DNA from: SFEL01 sp964392455
Lineage (GTDB): Bacteria > Bacillota > Clostridia > Christensenellales > CAG-138
Direction of reading: 5' to 3'
DNA length: 36,943 bases
Assembly (NCBI GenBank): GCA_964392455.1
Contig: CAYMPG010000017.1
Span: forward strand, 1-36,943
Shown here: piece by piece, positions 22,862 to 30,031 of the stretch
How positions within the stretch are numbered: the stretch's first letter is position 1
Layout of the letters: each line of letters begins with the position of its first letter
The notes under the pieces: model-generated
The model's database searches: none
The model's input: the letters and a program-made list of their open reading frames with translations, nothing else
Told to the model about the DNA's origin: nothing
Position numbers and translations under genes: made by a program

Positions 22862-23533
22862 GTGACATTCAATGATATATTCAAATCCAGCTTCCTTGAA
22901 AACATTGCAGGCGTAAGCCTTGTGGATATGGCCATAGCCCTTGCCCTTTCCTTCGGGCTGGGTATGTTCATTTTCCTTGTGTATAAAAAGACCTATCAGG
23001 GGGTAATGTATTCCTCCAGCTTTGGCACCACCCTTGTGGCCCTTACCATGATAACCACAGTGGTGATACTTGCCGTTACGTCAAATGTGGTGCTGTCCCT
23101 TGGCATGGTGGGCGCATTGTCCATAGTGCGGTTTCGCACGGCCATAAAGGAGCCCCTTGATATAGCCTTCCTGTTCTGGGCAATTGCCGCAGGCATAGTG
23201 CTGGCGGCGGGGCTCATTCCCCTGGCGGTGGGCGGCAGCGTCATAATAGGGCTGGTGCTGCTTGTGATGGTAAACAGGAAAGCCTGCTGCAATCCCTATA
23301 TACTGGTGCTTTCCTGCGAAAACCATCAGGCGGAAAAACAGGCGCTGGAGCTTCTTTCCTCCCATGTGAGCAGGCAGGTGATAAAGAGCAAGGCCGCCCG
23401 GGCAGGGGCAGTGGAGCTGAATATTGAGATACGCATGAAAAACGACGATACGGATTTTATAAACAGCCTCGCCGCCCTCCCCGGGGTCAGCAGCGCAGTG
23501 CTGGTAAGCTACAATGGCGAATACATGGGCTAA
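22862..23533 (+). CDS. DUF4956 membrane protein
   Basis: 223 residues, GTG start with AAGGAG upstream. Three to four membrane segments (about residues 20-40, 52-78, 98-120 and 122-140), with the DUF4956 signature SLGMVGALSIVRFRTAIKEP near 80-99. A C-terminal soluble ferredoxin-like part follows (about 145-223). Function is unknown; the family is genetically linked to VTC-type polymerases and CotH kinases, so it may be the membrane platform or channel of that system (inference). Confidence 0.9.
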   Translation: MTFNDIFKSSFLENIAGVSLVDMAIALALSFGLGMFIFLVYKKTYQGVMYSSSFGTTLVALTMITTVVILAVTSNVVLSLGMVGALSIVRFRTAIKEPLDIAFLFWAIAAGIVLAAGLIPLAVGGSVIIGLVLLVMVNRKACCNPYILVLSCENHQAEKQALELLSSHVSRQVIKSKAARAGAVELNIEIRMKNDDTDFINSLAALPGVSSAVLVSYNGEYMG

Positions 23534-23545
23534 GGAGCAGGCAAA

Positions 23546-25417
23546 ATGTCTACCCACAGGCTTATCGACAGGATATGCTGGGCGGTGCTTGCCCTTACGG
23601 TGCTGCTGGCGGCCCTGTTTGTAAACGGGGAAAGCCTCGGCCTTAAGGCAGCCTCCTCCCATAATGACTACCAGAGCAGGCTCTTTGATACCTCCTCCGT
23701 ACATACCATTGATATCGTAATGGATAACTGGGAGGATTTCCTTGCAAACTGCCGCTCTGAGGAATACTATGCCTGCACCCTTGTGATAGACGGCCACCCC
23801 AGCAAAAACGTGGCCATCCGGGGCAAGGGCAATACCTCCCTCTCCCAGGTGGAGGCCTACGGAAATGACAGATACAGCTTCAAGGTGGAGTTTGATCATT
23901 ACGACAGCTCAAATACCTACTATGGCCTGGATAAGCTATGCCTTAATAACATCATTCAGGATAATACCTTCCTTAAGGATTACCTTACCTATCAGCTTAT
24001 GAATCAGATGGGGGTGGCAGCTCCCCTGTGCAGCTTTGCCTATATTACGGTAAACGGTGAGGACTGGGGGCTGTATCTTGCGGTGGAGGGTGTGGAGGAG
24101 GCCTTCCTCCGGCGCAATTACGGCAATGACTACGGCGCCCTCTACAAGCCGGACAGCCTCAGCATGGGCGGCGGCCGGGGCAACGGCAGGGGCTTCGACA
24201 TGGAGGATTTCCTTGCGGATATGGATAACCTGCCCGCACCCGCTCAGCTCTCGCAGGATGCCCTTCCCGGCAATATGCAGCCCCCCGAGGGCACCGGGCC
24301 CTCTGCCGATGGGGAAAGCAGCCCGTCATCCTCCCCCCATGACAGGGGCAGACAAAGCGGCGGCCGGGGCTTTGCCATGGGCAGCGATGATGTGCTGCTA
24401 AGGTACATTGACGACGACCCGGACAGCTATGCAAATATTTTCGACAGCGCCAAAACCCCCATTACAGACGGGGACAAGGCCCGGCTCATAGCCTCCCTTA
24501 AAAAGCTGTCCGCCCTTGAGGATATACCGGATGTTGTGGATACCGAGGCGGTGATACGGTACTTTGTGGTGCATAATTTCGTGCTGAATTTTGACAGCTA
24601 CACCGGCTCCATGGTTCACAATTACTATTTATATGAAAAGGACGGCCGGCTGCAAATGCTGCCCTGGGATTATAACCTTGCCTTCGGCGGCTTTGAATCC
24701 GGCGCCGATGCTACCGACCTTGTAAATTACCCCATAGACTCCCCCGTCTCCGGCGGCGATGCATCAGACCGGCCCATGATAGGCTGGATATTCCAGAGTG
24801 AGGAATACACCGCCCTTTATCACGACCTGTTTTCCCAATTCATAGCGGATTGCTTTGAAAGCGGGTATTTTGAAGCCATGCTGGATGAGGTGATCGCCCT
24901 CATCTCCCCCTATGTGCAGAAGGACCCCACAAAATTCTGCACCTATGATGAGTTTCTCACCGGCTCCGCCACCCTCAGGGAATTCTGCCTGCTGCGGGCC
25001 CAGAGCATACGGGGCCAGCTTTCAGGCACCATCGGCTCCACCGACAGCACCCGGCAGCCCGCTACCCTTATCGATGCCGGAGATATTCAGCTAAGCGCCA
25101 TGGGCTCCATGGGGGGCGGCAATGGCGGCCATGGCTTTGATGGGCAGCGTCAGCAGGACGGCTTCCCGGATATGCCCCCGGAAATGCACACAGGTGACGA
25201 TGCACAGTATTCACCCCCGGATATACCGGCTCAGCAGGGCTTTGCCCCGGAGGGCGAGGCCCTGCCCGATGATGGCGGCCATGGCAGGGCGGATTTTCAC
25301 CCGGGCCAGCAGGCTGAGGCCACGCCCTCAGCATACAGCCAGTGGGTATGGCTGCTGGGCTGCTGCGGGGTGCTGATATTTGGGCTTATATTTGCCCTGT
25401 GCTTCAGGCGCAGGTAA
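23546..25417 (+). CDS. CotH-family protein kinase-like protein, membrane-anchored
   Basis: 623 residues. An N-terminal membrane segment/signal (about 9-27) is followed by the CotH kinase-like domain. This shows VAIRGKGNTS near 92-101, a FKVEF strand, GLDKLCLNN, DYLTYQLMNQMGV, GLYLAVEGVEEAFLRR and the late catalytic region LPWDYNLAFGG near 373-383 (Asp in WDYN). A low-complexity Gly/Pro/Ser insert interrupts it (about 210-275), and a second lies near 515-600. A C-terminal membrane helix (WVWLLGCCGVLIFGLIFALC) ends in RRR. B. subtilis CotH phosphorylates spore coat proteins; here the domain would face outside. It is coupled to VTC and DUF4956 genes. Confidence 0.9.
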   Translation: MSTHRLIDRICWAVLALTVLLAALFVNGESLGLKAASSHNDYQSRLFDTSSVHTIDIVMDNWEDFLANCRSEEYYACTLVIDGHPSKNVAIRGKGNTSLSQVEAYGNDRYSFKVEFDHYDSSNTYYGLDKLCLNNIIQDNTFLKDYLTYQLMNQMGVAAPLCSFAYITVNGEDWGLYLAVEGVEEAFLRRNYGNDYGALYKPDSLSMGGGRGNGRGFDMEDFLADMDNLPAPAQLSQDALPGNMQPPEGTGPSADGESSPSSSPHDRGRQSGGRGFAMGSDDVLLRYIDDDPDSYANIFDSAKTPITDGDKARLIASLKKLSALEDIPDVVDTEAVIRYFVVHNFVLNFDSYTGSMVHNYYLYEKDGRLQMLPWDYNLAFGGFESGADATDLVNYPIDSPVSGGDASDRPMIGWIFQSEEYTALYHDLFSQFIADCFESGYFEAMLDEVIALISPYVQKDPTKFCTYDEFLTGSATLREFCLLRAQSIRGQLSGTIGSTDSTRQPATLIDAGDIQLSAMGSMGGGNGGHGFDGQRQQDGFPDMPPEMHTGDDAQYSPPDIPAQQGFAPEGEALPDDGGHGRADFHPGQQAEATPSAYSQWVWLLGCCGVLIFGLIFALCFRRR

Positions 25418-25527
25418 AACGCCCCTGCTCAAATTGGAAAGTATTGCCATGGGGCCTTGTTTTTTGCAGGAATACCCCGTCCCTGTGCTTCAAATACTAA
25501 GCACATCAAATCAGGAGGTATTATCAC

Positions 25528-25704
25528 ATGAGCAAACCCAAAGCCGGATGCCAGACCATTGGCTGCAAGGTGCGTAGCTGCGCCTATAATCACGAGGGCA
25601 CAAACTGCCAGCTGGACAGCATTATCGTTCAGCCCGGCTGCGGCTGCCACACCGGCAACCCCGCCGAGGAAAGCCTCTGCGGCAGCTACAAAAGCAGAGC
25701 GTAA
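25528..25704 (+). CDS. DUF1540 Cys-rich protein, 58 residues
   Basis: 58 residues with the DUF1540 pattern (PF07561): GCKVRSCAYNHEGTNCQL, then the second Cys group GCGCHTG and the final LCGSY, in all nine cysteines. Likely a small metal- or disulfide-stabilised protein; DUF1540 proteins are common in spore-forming Clostridia, with unknown role. AGGAGG lies 9 bp before the ATG. It is on the same strand as the CotH cluster but about 110 bp downstream, and may be separately transcribed; no clear promoter was found. A GC hairpin (GCAGGGGG / CCCCCTGC, 25729-25748) and repeat A7 follow. Confidence 0.85.
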   Translation: MSKPKAGCQTIGCKVRSCAYNHEGTNCQLDSIIVQPGCGCHTGNPAEESLCGSYKSRA

Positions 25705-25728
25705 AGCTGATACCGGGGCGCTCCCTTT

Positions 25729-25868
25729 GCAGGGGGCCAGCCCCCTGCACCCCCGGTTCTTTCTTTAAAAGAAAGAACCAAAGAATATAGTTTTAGAGGA
25801 CAATAGTAAATAAGCAGCTTTACGGAATTGTTCCAAAAAGCTCCACGATGAGTGGAGCTTTTTGTTTT
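25729..25868 (+). repeat. Family A repeat, copy A7; probable terminator of the DUF1540 gene; left flank of the toxin-antitoxin locus
   Basis: GC hairpin (25729-25748), palindrome GGTTCTTTC/GAAAGAACC (25755-25779), AAAGAATATAGTTTT, core AGTAAATAAGCAGCTTTACG, and terminator hairpin AAAAAGCTCCAC / GTGGAGCTTTTT (25835-25863). Confidence 0.87.
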
Positions 25869-25906
25869 GGGTGTGGGTAGAATATGTGGTTTTATCTAAA
25901 TAATTA

Positions 25907-25935
25907 TCGACAGATTTTTACAATTATGCTACCAT
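25907..25935 (+). promoter_or_regulatory. Promoter of the type I toxin mRNA
   Basis: TCGACA (25907-25912), 17 bp, TACCAT (25930-25935), with TGC before the -10 as in the signal peptidase promoter. Predicted start near 25942. Confidence 0.65.
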
Positions 25936-25992
25936 CAACTGTGTAGACAGGGCAACGGCGGTCAGCACACCATCCGAAAGGAGGTGTGATGT

Positions 25993-26076
25993 ATGCAGAG
26001 AATAATTGAGATGATAATATTCGCATTGCTGCGGCATATCTCATCCATCACAATTAACTTCCGCAAACAAAAATAA
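25993..26076 (+). CDS. Putative type I toxin, 27-residue hydrophobic peptide
   Basis: 27 residues: MQRIIEMIIFALLRHISSIT followed by INFRKQK. It has a hydrophobic N-terminal two-thirds and a basic end, the usual build of membrane-acting type I toxins (Fst, TxpA, BsrG types), though no specific family is recognised. The Shine-Dalgarno sequence AAAGGAGGTG (25977-25986) is a near-perfect anti-SD match with 6-bp spacing to ATG 25993. Another ATG at 25989 gives only six codons. A convergent antisense RNA from a perfect consensus promoter covers the 3' end of the frame and the 3' UTR. The peptide would be made only when that RNA is lost or depleted. The function is inferred from layout. Confidence 0.72.
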   Translation: MQRIIEMIIFALLRHISSITINFRKQK

Positions 26077-26100
26077 CCGCCCTGCTGCAACAGAGCGGTT
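26067..26100. terminator. Hairpin at the toxin 3' end; terminator of the antisense RNA
   Basis: Stem AACCGC-C-CTG / CAG-A-GCGGTT (26075-26100). On the minus strand it is followed by TTATTTTTG, a good terminator for the antitoxin RNA; on the plus strand the T-run is short. Confidence 0.75.
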
Positions 26101-26153
26101 TACCTGAAATAGATAACTGAATCTTGTAATGGCTGACCGCAAGGTCTTGCCTT
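26067..26153 (-). ncRNA. Putative antisense antitoxin RNA, about 85 nt
   Basis: Starts about 7 nt after a perfect consensus promoter, ends at the hairpin and T-run at 26100-26067, and is fully complementary to the 3' part of the toxin mRNA including its stop codon. Its first 23 nt (26131-26153 region, ...AAGGCAAG...GCGGTCAGCC) match the 5' leader of the toxin mRNA (25945-25966). It could therefore displace that leader from the mRNA 3' end. Size and layout match antitoxin RNAs of the Fst/par, RatA and SR4 types. Confidence 0.7.
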
Positions 26154-26159
26154 GTCTGC

Positions 26160-26188
26160 ATTATAAAGCGGCGGCCCTGCTGTGTCAA
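26160..26188 (-). promoter_or_regulatory. Antitoxin RNA promoter, perfect consensus
   Basis: TTGACA (26183-26188), exactly 17 bp, TATAAT (26160-26165), on the minus strand: the strongest promoter in the window, as expected for an unstable antisense RNA needed in excess. Confidence 0.85.
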
Positions 26189-26206
26189 CAGCGGGGCTGC
26201 TCTTTT
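26171..26206 (+). terminator. Terminator of the toxin mRNA
   Basis: 13-bp perfect stem with G-U pairs, GCGGCCCTGCTGT / ACAGCGGGGCTGC, loop GTCA, then TCTTTT. It gives a toxin mRNA of about 265 nt. The stem overlaps the antitoxin promoter. Confidence 0.7.
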
Positions 26207-26219
26207 GGGGTTATTCTGC

Positions 26220-26434
26220 TGGTATGTTGCTTTTGCCTTACGGCAAAAGCGACTCTCCTATTAAATACTGTCCTCGTATCCCCACCCAATCCCAAAAACA
26301 AAAAGCTCCACCCTTCGTGGAGCTTTTTGGAAAGTGCTGCAAAGCAGCTTATTTAATTATATCAAACCAAGCCCCTATCCTTTGGTACTTTCCTTTAAGG
26401 AAAGTACCAGGGGGGTGCAGGGGGCAGTGCCCCC
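26220..26434 (-). repeat. Family A repeat, copy A8; probable terminator of livF; right flank of the toxin-antitoxin locus
   Basis: Minus orientation: GC hairpin (GGGGGCA/TGCCCCC, 26418-26434), palindrome GGTACTTTCC/GGAAAGTACC (26384-26408), core, and terminator hairpin AAAAAGCTCCAC / GTGGAGCTTTTT (26300-26328). A CTTTTGCC / GGCAAAAG hairpin follows (26230-26248). It is inverted relative to A7. Confidence 0.85.
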
Positions 26435-26452
26435 GCATACGTTCTCCCTCGC

Positions 26453-27163
26453 CTATCCGCCCAGATATGCCTTCTGAACGTTTTCGTCATGAAGGAGCTG
26501 CTGGCCGGAGCCTGAAAACAGCAGGCGGCCGGTTTCCAGCACATAGCCCCGGTCTGCAATGGAGAGGGCCATATTGGCATTCTGCTCCACCAGGAGAATG
26601 GTAACGCCCTGGGCGTGAAGCTCCTTTATCATGGAGAATATCTGCTCCACAAGTATGGGGGCAAGGCCCATGGAGGGCTCATCCAGCATAATGAGCTTTG
26701 GCCTGCTCATCATGGCCCGGCCTATGGCAAGCATCTGCTGCTCGCCGCCGGAAAGTGTGCCTGCAAGCTGAGTGCGCCGCTCCTCCAGCCGGGGAAAAGC
26801 CCGAAATACCTCCCTTACTGCGCCTGCAATTTCGCCTGAGGGGCGGGTATAGCCCCCCATCTCCAGGTTTTCCTCCACGGTGAGCTGGGCAAATATCCTG
26901 CGTCCCTCCGGGCAGTGTGCAATGCCATCGGTAACTATGAGATGTGGCGCCCGCCTTGCTATGGAGCGGCCCATAAACTGCACATCCCCCGTGCGGGAGC
27001 GAAGGAGGCCGGATACGGTATTTAGTATGGTGGATTTTCCCGCACCGTTTGCCCCGATAAGGGCCACTATCTCCCCCTCGTTCACCTGGAAGGATACGCC
27101 CTTTATGGCGTGGATAGCCCCGTAATATACATTTATATCCTCTACGCTAAGCATGCTGCCCAT
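26453..27163 (-). CDS. livF: Branched-chain amino-acid ABC transporter, ATP-binding protein
   Basis: 236-residue ABC ATPase that powers branched-chain amino-acid uptake with LivG. Walker A GANGAGKST (37-45), signature LSGGEQQML near 136-144, Walker B LIMLDEPSMGLAP near 155-167, and the LivF-type end VLETGRLLFSGSGQQLL...VQKAYLGG. The start at 27163 is chosen from three in-frame ATGs because AAAGGGGG lies 9 bp upstream. The livG stop codon is 4 bp away. Last gene of the livJ-H-M-G-F order; repeat A8 follows as probable terminator. Confidence 0.95.
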   Translation of the reverse strand: MGSMLSVEDINVYYGAIHAIKGVSFQVNEGEIVALIGANGAGKSTILNTVSGLLRSRTGDVQFMGRSIARRAPHLIVTDGIAHCPEGRRIFAQLTVEENLEMGGYTRPSGEIAGAVREVFRAFPRLEERRTQLAGTLSGGEQQMLAIGRAMMSRPKLIMLDEPSMGLAPILVEQIFSMIKELHAQGVTILLVEQNANMALSIADRGYVLETGRLLFSGSGQQLLHDENVQKAYLGG

Positions 27164-27167
27164 GGTA

Positions 27168-28001
27168 TCATGCCCCCTTTCTGCCAAGATACGCCTCTAT
27201 TACGGCGGGATTGGTGCGAATATCCTCAGGCGTGCCCTTGGCGATTATGCGGCCGTAGTTCAGCACCGCTATGCCCTCGCATATGCCCATTACAAGATCC
27301 ATATCGTGCTCGATGAGCAGTATGGCAATCTGGAAGGTATCCCTTATGTGGCATATCTGCTCCATGAGCTCTGCGGTCTCATGGGGGTTCATGCCTGCGG
27401 CAGGCTCATCCAGCAGCAGCAGGCAGGGGTTTGTTGCAAGGGCCCGCACTATCTCAAGCCTGCGCTGCGCCCCGTAGGGGAGGCTCCCCGCCTCATGGTC
27501 TGCAAGGCCCTCCATGCTGAATATGCTCAGTAGCTCCATTGCCCTTTCCCTGGCGGCCTTCTCCTCCCGGCGGTATACCGGGCCATGGAGCAGGCTTGCA
27601 GGCAGGCCGTATTTTATATTCCTGCTCATGCCGCAGAGCACATTATCCAGCACGGACATCCGGCCAAACAGCCGTATATTCTGAAACGTGCGGGCGATGC
27701 CTGCCTGATTCACCTGCAGGGTATTGTAGGATACTATGTCCTTCTGATTCAGCAGTATGGTGCCATGGGTGGGCTGATACACCTTGGTGAGCAGATTGAA
27801 TATGGTGGTCTTGCCTGCGCCGTTTGGCCCTATGAGGGCGGCTATCTCGGTGCGGCCCACGGTGATGTTAAAATCATCCACCGCCTTAAGCCCGCCAAAC
27901 TCTATGCCCAGGCGGCGGGTCTCCAGCACCGGCAGCTTGTCTATATCTCTGGGGGTAAGGAGGGCATTGTCGTTCTGTACCCGTATGAGCTTCTTTTCCA
28001 T
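27168..28001 (-). CDS. livG: Branched-chain amino-acid ABC transporter, ATP-binding protein
   Basis: 277-residue ABC ATPase. Walker A GPNGAGKTT (58-66). Signature LPYGAQRRLEI, the LivG-type variant of LSGGQ. Walker B LLLLDEPAAGMNP, H-loop LLIEHDM. About 25 extra residues precede the usual LivG start (MEKKLIRVQ...), with AAAGGAGG in front of ATG 28001. It begins 1 bp after the livM stop codon, showing translational coupling. Confidence 0.95.
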   Translation of the reverse strand: MEKKLIRVQNDNALLTPRDIDKLPVLETRRLGIEFGGLKAVDDFNITVGRTEIAALIGPNGAGKTTIFNLLTKVYQPTHGTILLNQKDIVSYNTLQVNQAGIARTFQNIRLFGRMSVLDNVLCGMSRNIKYGLPASLLHGPVYRREEKAARERAMELLSIFSMEGLADHEAGSLPYGAQRRLEIVRALATNPCLLLLDEPAAGMNPHETAELMEQICHIRDTFQIAILLIEHDMDLVMGICEGIAVLNYGRIIAKGTPEDIRTNPAVIEAYLGRKGA

Positions 28002-28002
28002 A

Positions 28003-29037
28003 TTACCTTGCCGCCTCCTTTGTTTTTTTCCTTCGGGCAAATATGGCGGGCTTTGGCCCATTGGTCAGCAGCATCATGGCAATGAGCAGCACTGCGTATA
28101 TGAGCATACGGTAGTCTCCAAGGCCTCTTAGCTGCTCGGGCAGCACCGTCAGCACCGTTGCCGCTATGATAGAGCCACGCATATTGCCCATGCCTCCCAG
28201 CACCACAAATACCAGTATGAGTATTGAGGTATTAAAGTTAAACTTGCTGGGGGCAACCGATGCGTAGTTCATCATATACAGCGCCCCTGCCATGCCGGTA
28301 ATAAAGGCTGAAAGCACAAAGGCCGTCATCTTATACCGTCCGGTGGAAAGGCCGATGCTCTCGGCGGCAATGGCATCATCCCGGGAGGCCATTATGGCGC
28401 GGCCGGTCTTGGAGCGCATAAGGTTAAATAATATGAGGAGGGTCACCATTATGAGTATGTACCCCATCACAAAGGTGGAGTGCTTTTCATTGCCGGTAAC
28501 GCCCATTGGCCCATTCAGCACCGTGACCCCCTGCTCCATGGCAAGGGAGGAGCCAAAGCTGAAATGCCACCCGGAGGCATCGTACCCCAGATATATGCAA
28601 TTCAGCAGGTTCATTATTATCTCCCCAAAGGCAAGGGTGACTATGGCAAGATAATCCCCCTGGAGCCGCAGCACGGGTATGCCTATAAGGCAGCCAAACA
28701 GGCCGGCCGTCAGTCCGGCGCACAGCATACTCAGGCCAAGGCGCACCATGGATACGGATACGCCGGAAAATACATGAAAGAACACAGCCCCTGAAAATGC
28801 GCCTATGCTGAGGAAGCCCGCATGGCCAAGGCTCAGCTCGCCGGATACCCCCACCACAAGGTTAAGGGCAAGGGCCGCCACCACATACACGCATACCGGC
28901 ACAAGCTGGCCGGAAAGTGAGCGGGAAAGGCTGCCCGCTGCATTAAGGTACTGAAACAGTATAAACAGCACCGTCACCATGCCGCAGGTGACCATATCCC
29001 GGGAAAAGGAGGGCTTATTCAGCTTTAATTTTTCCAT
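28003..29037 (-). CDS. livM: Branched-chain amino-acid ABC transporter, permease
   Basis: 344-residue inner-membrane permease with about eight to ten hydrophobic segments. LivM signature region: LNLVVGVSGELSLGHAGFLS near 60-80, LRLQGDYLAIVTLAFGEI near 126-143, and the EAA-like stretch near ESIGLSTGRYKMTAFVLSAF, followed by GMAGALYMMNY. A GGMGNMRG motif lies near 286. Pairs with LivH to form the channel. Upstream AGGAGGAG gives a strong start at 29037. Confidence 0.94.
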   Translation of the reverse strand: MEKLKLNKPSFSRDMVTCGMVTVLFILFQYLNAAGSLSRSLSGQLVPVCVYVVAALALNLVVGVSGELSLGHAGFLSIGAFSGAVFFHVFSGVSVSMVRLGLSMLCAGLTAGLFGCLIGIPVLRLQGDYLAIVTLAFGEIIMNLLNCIYLGYDASGWHFSFGSSLAMEQGVTVLNGPMGVTGNEKHSTFVMGYILIMVTLLILFNLMRSKTGRAIMASRDDAIAAESIGLSTGRYKMTAFVLSAFITGMAGALYMMNYASVAPSKFNFNTSILILVFVVLGGMGNMRGSIIAATVLTVLPEQLRGLGDYRMLIYAVLLIAMMLLTNGPKPAIFARRKKTKEAAR

Positions 29038-29051
29038 GGTATGCTCCTCCT

Positions 29052-29933
29052 TTAAACCTTTACCCGCTGGGCCTTTCCAAGGAGGCCCGTGGGTTTTACC
29101 AGCAGCACCACTATAAGCACTGCGAATACTATTGCATCTGAAAGCTGGGTGGAAATGTAGGCCTGTGCCAGCTTTTCAATAACCCCCAGCAGTATGCCCC
29201 CGAGAAATGCGCCGGGTATTGAGCCAATGCCTCCGAATACTGCGGCGGTAAAGGCCTTTATGCCGGGCATGGAGCCGGTGGTGGGCATAAGGGTGGGATA
29301 GGCGGAGCACAGCAGCACCCCCGCCACCGCCGCAAGGGCAGAGCCTATTGCAAAGGTAACCGAAATGGTGCCATTCACATCTATGCCCATAAGCTGGGCT
29401 GCCCCCTTATCCTCGCTGACAGCCCGCATGGCCTTGCCAAGGCGGGTTTTTCTGGTAAGGAATATGAGGGCCAGCATTGTCACAAGGCAGGCCGCCACTG
29501 TAACAATGGTAACGCCTGAGATGACCAGCGCCCCGTCAAAAAGCTCCACGGCCTCCAGCTTCACAAGGGAGGGATACACCTTTGGGCTGGAGCCCCATAA
29601 AAGCTGGGCGCCGTTTTGCAGAAAGTAGCTTACGCCTATGGCCGTGATAAGCACGGCAAGGGATACGGCGCTGCGGAGGGGCCTGTAGGCAAGACGCTCT
29701 ATGAGTATGCCAAGGCCCGTGCATACCACCATTGCCACCATGAGGCTCACTAAGGGGGAAAGCCCCCAGCTTGCGGCGGCAAAGTAGGATATATAGCCGC
29801 CCACCATTATTATGTCCCCATGGGCAAAGTTGAGCATCTTTGCTATGCCGTATACCATGGTGTAGCCCAGGGCGATCATGGCATATACGCTGCCCAGGCT
29901 AACGCCGTTTATAAGGTAGGTCAAAAAAGTCAT
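29052..29933 (-). CDS. livH: Branched-chain amino-acid ABC transporter, permease
   Basis: 293-residue permease, start MTFLTYLINGVSLGSVYAMI, typical LivH, then GYTMVYGIAKMLNFAHGDI (the LivH FAHG motif), RPLRSAVSLAVLITAIGVSY, DKGAAQLMGIDVN (EAA-type loop) and FGGIGSIPGAFLGGILLGVIE. About eight membrane segments. It follows livJ after 98 bp holding a strong hairpin and precedes livM by 14 bp. Confidence 0.95.
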   Translation of the reverse strand: MTFLTYLINGVSLGSVYAMIALGYTMVYGIAKMLNFAHGDIIMVGGYISYFAAASWGLSPLVSLMVAMVVCTGLGILIERLAYRPLRSAVSLAVLITAIGVSYFLQNGAQLLWGSSPKVYPSLVKLEAVELFDGALVISGVTIVTVAACLVTMLALIFLTRKTRLGKAMRAVSEDKGAAQLMGIDVNGTISVTFAIGSALAAVAGVLLCSAYPTLMPTTGSMPGIKAFTAAVFGGIGSIPGAFLGGILLGVIEKLAQAYISTQLSDAIVFAVLIVVLLVKPTGLLGKAQRVKV

Positions 29934-29969
29934 GGTAGCTCCTTATTGAGTAAAAGGCCATTTTTACGG

Positions 29970-30015
29970 GGGCGGTCTCAGGCCGCCCCCATATGCATGA
30001 CCGAAAGGTCAAGGG
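29970..30015. promoter_or_regulatory. Hairpins between livJ and livH
   Basis: GGGGGCGG / CCGCCCCC stem with 7-nt loop (29971-29993) and a small TGACC-GAAA-GGTCA hairpin (29999-30012). No T-run on the minus strand follows, so it more likely protects the livJ mRNA 3' end than fully terminates; such hairpins commonly raise binding-protein levels over permease levels. Confidence 0.55.
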
Positions 30016-30031
30016 TAATATATATGGGCTA

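Noticed and set aside
25989..26009. Alternative ATG for the toxin gene
   Set aside because: Gives only six codons before a stop; the ATG at 25993 has the better Shine-Dalgarno spacing and a hydrophobic product.
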